A stretch of 64,000 nucleotides of DNA from Pampus argenteus. Lineage: Eukaryota; Chordata; Actinopteri; Scombriformes; Stromateidae. Below the pieces are notes generated by a model that worked only from the letters and a program-made list of their open reading frames with translations, was not told the origin of the DNA and ran no database searches. The stretch lies in the NCBI GenBank assembly GCA_036937835.1, contig CM072875.1, positions 20,154,501 through 20,218,500 of the forward strand. Reading direction: 5' to 3'. Positions within the stretch are counted from its first letter, which is position 1, and each line of letters starts with the position of its first letter. A program made the position numbers and the translations under genes. Below are positions 52,101-57,300 of this stretch, piece by piece.

Positions 52101-55100
52101 ATTAAAACGATGTTGAGTCTTTAGCAATAGTTTCCTTTATGTTGAACTCTTACAGTCGGCACTGTGAAGAACGCTTATAATTGGTCAATGACAAATTTTA
52201 ATTAAAACCATGTAAATTTACTTTATTATTATATTAACTTCTGTTTATCCTGCAGAATATCAGTGTTCAGTGCACAAGACTACTGTCGGTATTAGAAATA
52301 ACAGGTACATGAAGCATACTGTAAGTGACAGAAAGTTTGTGCTGCCCGTGTGTGTGTGTGTGTGTGTGTGTGAGGTGCAGACTGTGCCAGGACAACTTCA
52401 TGTAGGAGGAAACAAGTTCAGCCAACTCTTAAAAAGATGTCCCAAATTATCCCGCCACCGACGCATGTTCCTTAGCGATGCCTCTGCTCTATTTTACCGC
52501 TCTCCGCAGGGACTCACTTTGTCAGGCCGCACTATTTCAGACGTGGACATGAGACGAGGCTTGTTCTGGTGTCGCTCCAGATTGGCTACGGAGGCAGAGC
52601 CGTCAGATCATAGTGTGTCTGAACAAAAGTGTTGCTGGTTCTCGCCTGAACCACCGTCTGTTCACTGAGCGCAGATTTTGTCAGTTGGGAGTTTGTGGAG
52701 ATAAAAGGTCATCGTTGAAATTATCACCCAGACTGAGTGTTTCACAGGCCTTGTGACACACAGATTAATCAATGTAACCTCTAGGAATCTGTTTTCACTC
52801 TATTGTTGTCTTGTTGTGTTTAGGTATCATAATCTAATTTTAGTACACGACCTCCTCCAATGTTTCTGTTTCTTTCTTCATGAATTACACATGCAGAAAT
52901 ATTTCCCAGCTGACAAATATGTATTTACAAAACATGCTGTAATTAGGGATCATAATTACAAACCCTGGGTCATGAGGGTTTGCACGGGGAAGATATTTTG
53001 TGACACAGATGTAGGAAGTGAAGCCAGGATTTACTCACGCCTGTGCTATGGCGTCTTTGTTTGGTTAGTTTACTGCAGACGTGTTTCGCAGGACTGGAAC
53101 ATGTTTGTTCCATTTTGGTCCAGTAATTTAATTATGGGACTGGGAGAAATGGGCATGTAGCCACATGTTATCTGATGAAGAAGGCAAGGGGAGTGTCGTT
53201 CCAACAATACATTTCAATTAGGAGAGTATGAACCGAAGCACTGGGAGAGCAGGATGTTAGCTATAACTTAAATGCAAGTGGCTTAATTTCCCTACAGAGT
53301 ATCTGGATCTGTGTGAGAAAGACACTGAACCCCAACAAAGGTAAAAACAAACGCTGTTGAGTCCACCAGGAGATACACAAACCATTAAGGTGTCAAATTC
53401 ATTTTTAAGACACTGAAGTCTGCTGCTGTTTCCAATCATGCCGTCTTGCTGACAGTAGTATCACATTTTGGTGCCAACATTGAGCCCAGTGGCATCAAAC
53501 TGTGAAATAAAACTCTTAAATATCATCTCAGGAAATCTTTAAGTGGGACTGCGGGCTCGCCAAAAGGCTTAAGCCCCCCCCCTCTCAATGGGCATATTTC
53601 GAACATTTGACTCGTGCCCAAAAACAACACAGCTCCTGCCAAGTCAGAGAGCTATGAGCTACACCCCATCATCATCCAACATAAACTCACACAACAAATA
53701 ATGAAACCAATCGAGCAAAATGGACACCCCTAAGAAAACAGCCAAATGACATGTTACAGTGGCTGCAGGCTGTTGAGCGGTCAGAGGTTTGATTCAGAGT
53801 GAATTCACGTCAATCTTAGCGTTGAAGTGTTTGCTCTTCTGACTGAAGGCTTACAATGAAGTGGGATCAGTTGTGGCCACAGTGACAGACAGTCACATGG
53901 AGAAATAACTTGGACACTGACAGGAAGTGGCGCTACGTCCTACATACACATGACCTACACGTAGTTTTTCACCATTCAGACATAAAACTTAATGTCTTTT
54001 TTTCCCACCATCTTATCTGAACAACCTCTTCTGGTTCTTTCTCAAAACTCACTTATCTGCTGATTGGACAAGAACATAAAATTAAAAACAATTAGCTCAC
54101 ATTAACTCTGAAATACTGGTGAAATGCTAATATTTGACTTTACAACGACCTTATTCTGACACAACCTATGGAAAAGTAATTTAAGTAGACAATAATACTC
54201 TGTTGGTGGCGTATCACAGTGTCTACCACTGCCTATACTTTTATCACCTGGATTTATTACATTTCATTAAGTGCTTAAACAGTATTATTGCATATTTATA
54301 CTGCTCCCTGGGTTATCATGCACAATGAGATTTTCCTTCCTAGCCCTTTAGCTTGCAACACTGATGTAGGTAATCCACTGAATGACACACAATATCCACT
54401 ATCTGTCCAGAACGCTAATGGTTTATTAGTCCCTTGGTGGTGAAACATGATCCAATAGTATTGGAGGACCCCATCTGTGAGACAGCGCAGGACAGCCAGT
54501 GGTGATTTACACAGGAGCCATTTATGGAGCTTTTAAAAAAGACAGAGGAGCCAACATAAAAACAGGCTTATTTATGGAAGAGCTGAGAAACACAGGGGCT
54601 GTTGTGTGGATGCACACAATCCAGTGTGTGTGTGTGTGTGTGTGTGTCTGGGTCAAGGAGTGGGGTTGTATGTGTGTCTGGATGGATGTTTGTTTACATG
54701 TTTTGCAGGGTAACACACAGGAAAGGGTCATCAGCTACGTGCAGGAATGCTTTGTGGTGCATGTTGTGTGTAACATGCAGTCATGTAAGAAAATGTTGTG
54801 AATGTTTAAAACCCAAATTGCTCCTCGTCAGGCCAGTGAGCAGCCATTTTTATTTACAGATTAAATGTCAGAAAACAGTGAAAATCTCCGTCAGATCGTT
54901 TGTTTAGTCTGACCAACAATCCCAAACATATCGATAATATTTACTAAGACAAACAAACACAGCACGATTTAGTTTTCTCTGTCAACGTCCTTTAACTTAC
55001 ACAAACCTGACAGCACCTACAGTGATGTTCAGATTTAAATTAGCTCCTTGTGGCTGCACAAACAAATTTAAAAAAAAGTCAGTTAAACTTGACAAACAGC

Positions 55101-55394
55101 CACATTTCTTCATTTCTGCAAAGAGCAAACTGAAACCCATCAATAAAAAGCACACTGCTGGCTTTCCTCTAAAATCCTGCCAAAGACCCAAGCAAGAGAC
55201 AAATGCCATAAGATACCCTCCCTCCTTATCAAGTATGAATTACAAAACCCATCAAACCCCATTTCCTCTGAAGTAATTGCCAGCAGCCTCAGTGCCATAT
55301 CTCATCCTCATACACCCATTTCCCTGAGAGCAGATGAATAACTCCTTGACCAATAGATGGCAGAGTTTAACGCTGTATCCAGGCAGCATTGTGC

Positions 55395-55450
<56 letters not shown>

Positions 55451-56542
55451 GAACTCTTACTTGCAGTCTCTGTCTTCCAGATCAAAATGCGGATTGAAGT
55501 TGATGAGGATCTTCTGACCGGGTCCTGGGGCTGTTATCACCCACACACACTGCTGGGAGGGCGGATAGGCGCCAGGATAGCCCGGGGAGGTCAGGTAGTC
55601 CGCAGTGTGAATCTCTATATACCCTCCGCATTTATCTGCAGCACAAGAGAAAGCAGAAAGTTGTTCAGTTAGTGAAGAGAAATGGACTTTTGTGCGCTGA
55701 TAGCACATCCCTCGGTGCAGGGATGGAGTGAGGATACTAAGACCTCCAGCTGGGGCGCATCATAAATCCAAATATCCGCCCTTAGAGCAAAAAATATGTT
55801 GACAGAAAGACATACTATACATTCACAGACATGTTTACTACCCTAGAAAAGGTGATAACACCAATGTACCCACAATTTAAGAAAAGATGTCTTAAAGTCA
55901 GGTGGGTTCCTTCGCATCCGTAACATAAGGTGCGTTCACGCCCATGAAGGTGAGCTGAGCTGGCTGTCGTGTCTCCAGCAAAACACATCCAAAGATGATG
56001 GCATTTAATTTTCTCAATGAATGATTTAAGAAATTGCTTTGCAGCTTTGCATATATCAGGCTTCAACGGCGACGCGCGCAAAAGCTCCAAAATGCGTCTT
56101 TGAATGACTGAAGCGCGAAGAAGAAGAAGAAAAATCACCAGTATTTAATAATGAGAGCATCTTAATGTGCTCACCTGTGTGTGTGATGATACATTAACAG
56201 GTTTCAGTGATTCTAACGTGTTTTATGTATTAAATATTCATACAATAATCTTGTTTTGGTGTATTTTCTAGATATTAGGATAAGACATATATATACTATA
56301 TGGTCTAACTTGGAGCCCTGCGGACGTTTTCTCACGCAGACATAACAGGTGAGAGGCAACAATGGTGCATAAATGATGCAAAATGGATCAATAATCATCC
56401 AGGCTGCCTGTTGTAAAGCCAACTGTATTCATACAACCAGTCAACACCTACCAGTCTGAGTCAACGAAGCAACGGAGATGACTTGGGTGCAAAGGAACAA
56501 TAGCAATCCACTACGCATCCTTAGATTGTACAACACAGACAT
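10326..56542 (-). CDS. nrp1: Neuropilin-1, complete 18-exon coding region (overall entry)
   Basis: This is a single-pass co-receptor for class 3 semaphorins and VEGF that works with plexins and VEGF receptors in axon guidance and vessel growth. Eighteen exons join in consistent phase to 959 codons; the human protein is 923 residues. Approximate residue positions are: signal peptide 1-28, CUB a1 33-147, CUB a2 153-270, factor V/VIII b1 286-435, b2 442-595, Thr-rich linker 598-672, MAM 673-850, membrane helix 893-917, tail 918-959. The paired cysteines of both CUB, both b and the MAM domain are all visible. N-glycosylation sequons occur at NFT, NYT, NWS, NAS and NST, and the first three match human sites. 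The helix carries a G-x3-G-x3-G dimerisation pattern and the tail ends NYSEA, the nrp1 PDZ ligand (nrp2 differs). The nrp1a or nrp1b assignment is open. Identification rests on recalled family sequence, not a search. Confidence 0.97.
10699..10752 (-). CDS. nrp1: nrp1 exon 17: juxtamembrane linker, in-frame cassette
   Basis: It encodes DPEAFTSASTSTSPIIIL and is rich in Ser and Thr. The acceptor is CCTTCCTTCTAG and the donor GTACGT; a second GT four bases on would break frame. Length is 54 bases with phase 1 at both ends. It sits where human exon 16 lies, an exon known to be skipped in some mammalian NRP1 transcripts. Sequence similarity to human is low, so the call rests on position, splice sites and phase. 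Confidence 0.88.
10868..10964 (-). CDS. nrp1: nrp1 exon 16: end of MAM domain c
   Basis: It encodes MVVEGVADRRSTGHIAVDNI, then QVIEGIDTEDCK. The IAVDNI core corresponds to human IAVDDI and EDC holds the last MAM cysteine. Acceptor TTATTGGCAG, donor GTGTGT; 97 bases; phases 0 in and 1 out. Introns on both sides are short (241 and 115 bases). Confidence 0.96.
11206..11510 (-). CDS. nrp1: nrp1 exon 15: main part of MAM domain c
   Basis: It encodes GRPGNFIYMQLSDTD, then GEKVARLSSLPIV, LCMSFWYHMFGEHAGALHI, and LWTVRGHQGSRWREGRVLLP. FWYHM and GHQG-x-W-x-EGRVLL are strong MAM and neuropilin signatures. The MAM domain supports receptor oligomerisation in mammals. Acceptor CCCTCTGCAG, donor GTAACA; 305 bases, the longest coding exon; phases 1 in and 0 out. 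A 135-codon open frame on the opposite strand here is a shadow. Confidence 0.97.
11638..11661. repeat. 24-base perfect palindrome of AAT units
   Basis: GTTAATATTAATATTAATAT followed by TAAC in intron 14 equals its own reverse complement over 24 bases. It is an (AAT)n-type simple repeat with cruciform or hairpin potential. Confidence 0.9.
12004..12028. repeat. (T)25 homopolymer
   Basis: An uninterrupted run of 25 T on the plus strand in intron 14; it is poly(A) on the transcript strand. Confidence 0.95.
12736..12873 (-). CDS. nrp1: nrp1 exon 14: start of MAM domain c
   Basis: It encodes AYVWFACNFDSSSFCGWTRE, then SGTEAEWLIQANGAPAVHRG, then PNLDHT. The pattern CNFD, FCGW and the closing DHT are typical of the MAM fold and match human FNCEFG, FCHW and DHTG in layout. 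Primary sequence is diverged, as expected for this domain. Acceptor TTTGCTGCAG, donor GTAAGA; 138 bases; phase 1 at both ends. Confidence 0.95.
12874..14493 (-). other. nrp1: nrp1 intron 13 (1.6 kb)
   Basis: It holds the family B repeat and a C/T-rich stretch at about 13630-13800 that gives low-complexity ORFs on both strands. Confidence 0.8.
13972..14092 (+). repeat. Teleost interspersed repeat (family B) in intron 13
   Basis: TTTCAACAATTACTGGATGG, then ATTACCATTAAAGCATTTTG, followed by GGGATGAATCTCATGACTTT and a GTTAGCAGGCTAGC end, follows the order of a common fish repeat (CAACTATTGGATGGATTGCC type). A second copy is at 33652. Confidence 0.6.
14494..14532 (-). CDS. nrp1: nrp1 exon 13: 39-base in-frame linker exon
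   Basis: This short exon encodes GTTVTDPIMDLLP, matching the start of the human linker GGTTVLATEKPTVID. The acceptor is a tandem repeat (CTGCAGCAG before GC). Use of the upstream AG adds one codon (Ala), giving 42 bases. The donor is GTGAGG. Phase is 1 at both ends, so inclusion or skipping keeps frame. The exon is shorter than its human counterpart. Confidence 0.88.
14656..14931 (-). terminator. nrp1: Intron 12 read-through stop and poly(A) signal
   Basis: Bypass of the exon 12 donor adds GKQEVKQQ and then a stop at about 14908-14906. AATAAA lies at 14661-14656, about 245 bases after the stop. The product would be a soluble receptor of about 665 residues including the Thr-rich linker, placed like the mammalian soluble form made by reading into intron 12. 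It may be chance in AT-rich sequence. Confidence 0.35.
14932..15111 (-). CDS. nrp1: nrp1 exon 12: threonine-rich b2-to-MAM linker
   Basis: It encodes a Thr/Pro-rich stretch (EITTISPTTPVAPTLPMTTF, then GATTTAPTTVPGTTLTT) and an acidic part (DCEEGQEDCYRETEIFEEYD). The two cysteines align with those of human DECDDDQANC. The Thr/Pro part is much longer than human and looks mucin-like, a likely O-glycosylation region. The Ser-Gly glycosaminoglycan site of human NRP1 (CHSGTG) is absent here (CYRET). Acceptor CATTTTCAG, donor GTAAAC; 180 bases; phase 1 at both ends, so it could be skipped in frame. Confidence 0.93.
15112..17165 (-). other. nrp1: nrp1 intron 11 (2.1 kb)
   Basis: The first 50 bases on the transcript strand carry the read-through stop and paired AATAAA. 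A CT/CA tract lies at about 16316-16356 and an (AAAT)n array at about 16538-16560. Confidence 0.8.
17114..17165 (-). terminator. nrp1: Intron 11 read-through stop and paired poly(A) signals
   Basis: If the exon 11 donor is bypassed, the frame adds GELIY and stops at TAA (17151-17149). AATAAA follows at 17134-17129 and again at 17119-17114, and a GU-rich stretch lies beyond. This would make a secreted receptor of about 602 residues with a1, a2, b1 and b2 but no MAM domain or membrane helix. Soluble neuropilin-1 forms made by intron read-through are known in mammals; use of this site is inferred. Confidence 0.45.
17166..17310 (-). CDS. nrp1: nrp1 exon 11: end of domain b2
   Basis: It encodes IFSGNQNHDTPELRSMGPFM, then TRFVRIYPERATNEGLGLRL, then ELLGCELD. 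The closing b2 cysteine is in LLGCE, and TRFVRIYPERAT is nearly identical to human. The donor is GTGAGC. If that donor is not used, translation continues five residues (GELIY) to TAA, and two AATAAA signals follow within 35 bases. Length is 145 bases; phases 0 in and 1 out. Confidence 0.97.
17311..19043 (-). other. nrp1: nrp1 intron 10 (1.7 kb)
   Basis: It contains the antisense orphan ORF at 18247-18513. Nothing else is seen. Confidence 0.8.
18107..18513 (+). other. Orphan 88-codon ORF with membrane segment, antisense in intron 10
   Basis: A TATAAAAAG at 18107-18115 lies 132 bases upstream of an ATG at 18247. The frame runs 88 codons to a TGA at 18511-18513. It begins MSHQHGRPRRGSG, is basic at first, and has a hydrophobic run (FLYIFPVLVVALVVIIVKVI and on) that could span a membrane. 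I recognise no family and see no clear AATAAA soon after the stop. It may be a chance ORF. Confidence 0.15.
19044..19199 (-). CDS. nrp1: nrp1 exon 10: middle of domain b2
   Basis: It encodes VDLGKDKMVSGVVIQGGKHR, then DRNVFMKKFKLGHSLDGEAW, then TFVNEDNSTKPK. The core VIQGGKHR and VFMKKFK match human NRP1 closely. An NST sequon is present near the end; the human site in this exon (NGS) is replaced by LDGE. Acceptor CTGCTCGGTAG, donor GTTGGT; 52 codons; phase 0 at both ends. Confidence 0.97.
19297..19472 (-). CDS. nrp1: nrp1 exon 9: start of factor V/VIII domain b2
   Basis: It encodes DYPCSGMLGMVSGLITDAQI, then NASSYADRGWVAENARLLTG, then RSGWTGQQTKQPFRNEWLQ. The first b2 cysteine is in YPCSGMLGM, a hallmark of neuropilins. 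The NAS sequon has no counterpart at this exact place in human, where the sequence reads TSSNQGD. Acceptor CTCTGTACAG, donor GTGGGT; 176 bases; phases 1 in and 0 out. A short 97-base intron separates it from exon 10. Confidence 0.97.
19473..21247 (-). other. nrp1: nrp1 intron 8 (1.8 kb)
   Basis: One TG microsatellite and otherwise unique sequence. Confidence 0.8.
20011..20048. repeat. (TG)n microsatellite
   Basis: TG repeat with two GC interruptions, in intron 8. Confidence 0.9.
21248..21392 (-). CDS. nrp1: nrp1 exon 8: end of domain b1
   Basis: It encodes IFQGNHNPSDEVRSVLPKPT, then LTRYVRIRPMSWEQGICMRF, then EIYGCRTS. The closing b1 cysteine is in EIYGC. An extra Cys in GICMRF replaces Ser of the human sequence (GISMRF); this is a minor oddity and could be an unpaired cysteine. 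Acceptor CTGTCTTCAG, donor GTAATG; 145 bases; phases 0 in and 1 out. An imperfect ACT-rich tract lies just upstream in the preceding intron. Confidence 0.97.
21420..21760. repeat. Degenerate ACT-rich trinucleotide tract in intron 7
   Basis: Many ACT, ACC and CTA triplets (for example TACTACTACAACATACAACT and ATTACTACTACTGTTAATAA) over more than 300 bases, beginning about 30 bases upstream of exon 8 on the transcript strand. It looks like an old, decayed trinucleotide array. Confidence 0.75.
22154..22309 (-). CDS. nrp1: nrp1 exon 7: middle of domain b1
   Basis: It encodes VDLGFLRFVTAIGMQGAISK, then ETKKHYFVRSYKVDLSSNDE, then DWVTVKEGSKQK. GAISKETKK contains the Ser and Thr that, with the Tyr of HYF, correspond to S346, T349 and Y353 of the human ligand pocket. 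The acceptor is TGTGTTTTCAG and the donor GTAATT. It holds exactly 52 codons with phase 0 at both ends, so skipping would keep frame but destroy b1. Confidence 0.97.
22310..28246 (-). other. nrp1: nrp1 intron 6 (5.9 kb)
   Basis: GT and AT microsatellites near 23.1-23.7 kb. The remainder is unique sequence with no recognised gene. Confidence 0.8.
23073..23269. repeat. Cluster of (GT)n microsatellites in intron 6
   Basis: GT tracts at 23073-23095, about 23133-23154 and 23219-23269 are separated by unique sequence. An (AT)n tract follows at about 23698-23720. Confidence 0.9.
28247..28413 (-). CDS. nrp1: nrp1 exon 6: start of factor V/VIII domain b1
   Basis: It encodes FLCMEPLGMESGEITSDQIS, then STQYNSNWSHERSRLNYHEN, then GWTPSDDSAREWIQ. 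It carries the first b1 cysteine and the Tyr (TQY), Trp (NWS), Thr (GWT) and Asp (SDD) positions that in human NRP1 (Y297, W301, T316, D320) line the pocket for C-terminal arginine ligands. The NWS sequon is conserved. Acceptor CTGACAG, donor GTCAGT; 167 bases; phases 1 in and 0 out. Confidence 0.97.
28414..30460 (-). other. nrp1: nrp1 intron 5 (2.0 kb)
   Basis: A short (GT)n tract near 29062-29078 and unique sequence; nothing else seen. Confidence 0.8.
30461..30631 (-). CDS. nrp1: nrp1 exon 5: second half of CUB domain a2
   Basis: It encodes VGPHIGRYCGQTSPGRVISY, then TGILSMTIITDNAIAKEGFS, then ANYTIRERNLPLGHTDE. The GPHIGRYCGQ and AIAKEGFSANY motifs are near-identical to human NRP1, and the NYT sequon matches human NYS. 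The short stretch RERNLPLGHTDE is the a2-b1 hinge and differs from human. The donor is GTGAGC. Length is 171 bases, with phases 1 in and 1 out. Confidence 0.97.
31463..31489. repeat. (AAAT)n microsatellite in intron 4
   Basis: About six AAAT units on the plus strand. A similar array lies at about 16538-16560 in intron 11. Confidence 0.9.
32553..32586. repeat. (CA)n microsatellite in intron 4
   Basis: About 17 uninterrupted units. Confidence 0.95.
33652..33870 (+). repeat. Teleost interspersed repeat (family B) in intron 4
   Basis: It contains CTCAACTCAACTATTTTATG, GATTTCCATCAAATTCGGTT, then GAGCATGCTAACAAGCTAAG, GTTAGCATTTAGCTCAC and TACAGCCTCACAGTGCCGCT. It is a fuller copy than the one at 13972, including the characteristic GTTAGCATTTAGCTC and ACAGCCTCACAG blocks. 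Confidence 0.65.
34010..34237 (-). CDS. nrp1: nrp1 exon 4: first half of CUB domain a2
   Basis: It encodes GPECSRNFTAPRGVIKTPGF, then PEKYPNNLDCTFMIFAPQMS, then CRYDWLEIWDGFPA. The NFT sequon aligns with the NYT site at the same place in human NRP1 (CSQNYT). Two CUB a2 cysteines (PEC, LDC) and the LEIWDG motif are present. The acceptor follows CTTCTCCTCGCAG and the donor is GTGAGG. Length is 228 bases, with phases 1 in and 1 out. Confidence 0.97.
34846..34902. repeat. (CA)n microsatellite in intron 3
   Basis: About 28 uninterrupted units, the longest CA tract in the window. Confidence 0.95.
35624..35932. repeat. Alternating (GT)n, (CA)n, (GT)n microsatellites in intron 3
   Basis: GT at 35624-35648, CA at 35730-35753, and GT at about 35889-35921 with interruptions. 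The orientations alternate, so neighbouring tracts are complementary and could pair in RNA. Confidence 0.9.
36395..36505 (-). repeat. Teleost interspersed repeat fragment (family C) in intron 3
   Basis: ACTAGTACTTTACTATAGTA and the following CCATTTCATGCCACTTTACA, CTTCTTCTCCTCTAATTC resemble the acTTCTACTCCACTACATTT section of family C. It is divergent, so the call is weak. Confidence 0.35.
38018..38059. repeat. (CA)n microsatellites in intron 3
   Basis: About 21 units; shorter CA tracts lie nearby at 37853-37867 and 38209-38232. Confidence 0.95.
38817..39053 (-). other. Coding-like segment of unknown origin in intron 3
   Basis: The open frame on the gene strand reads TYINTGCQGRNFAPVSY, then PSSPLGPLEQPPNGESPVTT, then SDSTNEGEEINLDYLR. 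It then runs into a T-rich stretch and stops at 38817. The composition is protein-like (tyrosine motifs, Pro/Ser, acidic end), unlike nearby intron. An AG precedes its start, but no good donor follows the protein-like part and phase does not fit exon 3 or exon 4. It may be a fragment of another gene or chance. Confidence 0.18.
39791..39972 (-). CDS. nrp1: nrp1 exon 3: second half of CUB domain a1
   Basis: It encodes YDYVEVYNGGDE, then GKFCGKIAPSPIISSSSQ, then KFVSDYETHGAGFSVRYEVFKT. The KFVSDYETHGAGFS stretch is diagnostic for neuropilin-1. The acceptor is CTTCACAG and the donor GTTTGT, which is weaker than its neighbours. Length is 182 bases; phases are 2 in and 1 out. It sits 15.5 kb downstream of exon 2, across the longest intron of the gene. 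Confidence 0.97.
43041..43115 (+). repeat. Teleost interspersed repeat (family A) in intron 2
   Basis: AGAGCTGCAATTATTAGTCG, then ATTGATTGACAGAAAATTAA, then TTGCCAACTATTTTGAAGG is the recognisable start of family A (GCTGCAACTATTAGTCGATT type). Confidence 0.6.
44675..44725. repeat. (CA)n microsatellite in intron 2
   Basis: CA repeat of about 51 bases with one AA interruption. Confidence 0.95.
44995..45062 (+). repeat. Teleost interspersed repeat end (family C) in intron 2
   Basis: TTACCTTGTTGTATTGCTAC followed by TTTTACTTCAATAAAGGTTC and TGAATACTTCG is the usual terminal part of family C. It supplies a plus-strand AATAAA that is probably not used by any gene. Confidence 0.45.
48914..49161. 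repeat. Cluster of (GT)n microsatellites in intron 2
   Basis: GT tracts at 48914-48939, about 48996-49022 and 49130-49161. Confidence 0.9.
50740..51376. repeat. Degenerate ATCC/ATCA tetranucleotide field in intron 2
   Basis: Numerous ATCCATC, ATCAATC and ATCCATT words over 600 bases, ending in a clean (ATCC)n run at about 51351-51374. A family A repeat is embedded at 50945. It is an old, decayed tetranucleotide satellite. Confidence 0.8.
50945..51070 (+). repeat. Teleost interspersed repeat (family A) in intron 2
   Basis: GATTATTTTCATTAAAAATG, AATTGTTTGGTCCATAAAAT, GGTGGAAAATC and CCCAAAGCCCAGAAAGTAGA follow the order of family A. It lies inside a field of ATCC-type tetranucleotides. Confidence 0.6.
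54855..54960 (+). repeat. Teleost interspersed repeat (family A) in intron 2
   Basis: ATTAAATGTCAGAAAACAGT, GAAAATCTCCGTCAGATCGT, then TTGTTTAGTCTGACCAACAA and TCCCAAACATATCGATAATA match the middle of family A. Confidence 0.6.
55399..55448. repeat. (AG)25 microsatellite next to nrp1 exon 2
   Basis: An uninterrupted 50-base AG tract; on the transcript strand it is (CT)25, beginning 12 bases past the exon 2 donor. Other dinucleotide tracts in intron 2 are at 52349-52371 and 54623-54647 (GT). Confidence 0.97.
55461..55635 (-). CDS. nrp1: nrp1 exon 2: first half of CUB domain a1
   Basis: It encodes the N-terminal half of CUB a1, from DKCGGYIEIHT through YLTSPGYPG to INFNPHFDLEDRDC. The acceptor reads CTTGTGCTGCAG and the donor is GTAAGA. 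Entry phase is 1 and exit phase is 2, with the final Lys split across the intron. The HFDLEDRDC segment is nearly identical in human NRP1 and holds acidic residues of the CUB calcium site. A 50-base CT tract begins 12 bases inside the downstream intron. Confidence 0.96.
55636..56451 (-). other. nrp1: nrp1 intron 1
   Basis: This 816-base intron has the GT-AG boundaries described for exons 1 and 2. I see no repeat or gene in it. Confidence 0.8.
56452..56542 (-). CDS. nrp1: nrp1 exon 1: start codon and signal peptide
   Basis: It encodes a secretory signal peptide. Two in-frame ATGs exist. The first (56542-56540) gives MSVLYNLR before the second (56518-56516), which begins MRSGLLLFLC followed by TQVISVASLTQT. 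An in-frame TGA lies just upstream of the first ATG, so the frame is bounded. Both ATGs have A at -3. The hydrophobic core SGLLLFLCTQVISVA suits a signal peptide from either start; the second gives a more conventional length. The exon ends one base into a codon at donor GTAGGT, and the next exon completes Asp, giving DKCGG, matching the DKCG start of mature neuropilin-1. Confidence 0.85.
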
Positions 56543-57060
56543 TATGGAAAAGAAAATTAAAAATCAAAATAAAGACTGACGGAGCAGGAGGGGTAAATGT
56601 CCAGAGAGTTTAGAGGAAATTATCTGAAAATTGTCTCAAAGTAAGAGCTCTGGTTGTTGTGGGCTCCCCAGCATCCTGTGAGCTTCAGCACCAAATCCTC
56701 GCCTGTGTCAGGGAGACCAACTTCCCATCTCCTGGTTAAAAAAAATAAAAATAAAAATATATAATAATCCAAATGCAGGAAACAAGATTCAAGACGAAAA
56801 AAATCCGTTCGCCAAAAGTGTCAGCTGTGCGCATGTATCACTTCTGAAGACAAACACAGACGTTACACGTACTTCCAAGTAGAAAATAATAAAAAAAAAT
56901 ACAGAAAGAAATCACTAGTTAACCGGCAGCTATTCAGTGAAAACCGACATCTGAGCGCTGCTTCCCTGATCTTCAGTCCTTATTTCACTTCAGCTCTTTC
57001 TCCGCCTCTCTTCACTGGCAGCGACCGTCACAGCAGAAATGTCAGAAATATGACGCGGTG
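56543..57060 (-). other. nrp1: Probable nrp1 5' UTR with upstream ORFs
   Basis: The leader lies between the CpG-rich block and the start codon; the upstream limit is approximate. On the minus strand it has at least four upstream ATGs with short frames closing before the main start: 56950-56930 (6 codons), 56834-56736 (32 codons), 56728-56708 (6 codons) and 56674-56636 (12 codons). No acceptor was needed to reach exon 1, so I treat it as continuous with the coding part. Confidence 0.5.
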
Positions 57061-57300
57061 CCGTTAAAAAAAGTACACAAGCACAATTTCCACTCCCCAA
57101 AAAATTCCTGCTCCGAGACGCCACTGCGCGCGACCAGCAGCCACCGACACACCGAGCGACCGACCGCTACGAGGGGCTGGAGCAAACTGACACCGGTGCG
57201 CCCTCTGTGCGCTCCTGACGCATGCAGGAAAAGCATGGAGCAAGAAAAACTGCGCACGCAAACTCACGTTGGCATGTTGGTTTCAGGTTGTAGGCAGCGC
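56930..57300 (-). promoter_or_regulatory. nrp1: CpG-rich putative nrp1 promoter
   Basis: CpG density rises sharply here against an AT-rich background, for example around 57115-57180 (GCGCGCGACC and several CGACC motifs). It lies immediately upstream of the leader. No convincing TATA box is present at a fitting place; only a weak TTTATAC near 57308. The transcription start is unknown. Confidence 0.5.

Larger units (their letters stand above)
39973..55460 (-). other. nrp1: nrp1 intron 2 (15.5 kb)
   Basis: The longest intron. It holds repeats of families A and C, several dinucleotide tracts and a tetranucleotide field. The rest is unique AT-rich sequence with no recognised gene. A 132-codon plus-strand ORF at 52270-52668 starts in a GT tract and is not convincing. 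Large early introns of this gene are where enhancers would be expected, but I cannot identify any. Confidence 0.7.

Noticed and set aside
52270..52668. 132-codon plus-strand ORF in intron 2
   Set aside because: It starts just before a GT microsatellite and has no recognisable domain. It could overlap a conserved non-coding element, but I cannot show this.
57042..57267. Two overlapping minus-strand ORFs of 67-71 codons in the CpG-rich block
   Set aside because: GC-rich promoter sequence readily gives open frames. Neither reads into exon 1 in frame nor looks like a signal peptide of this family.
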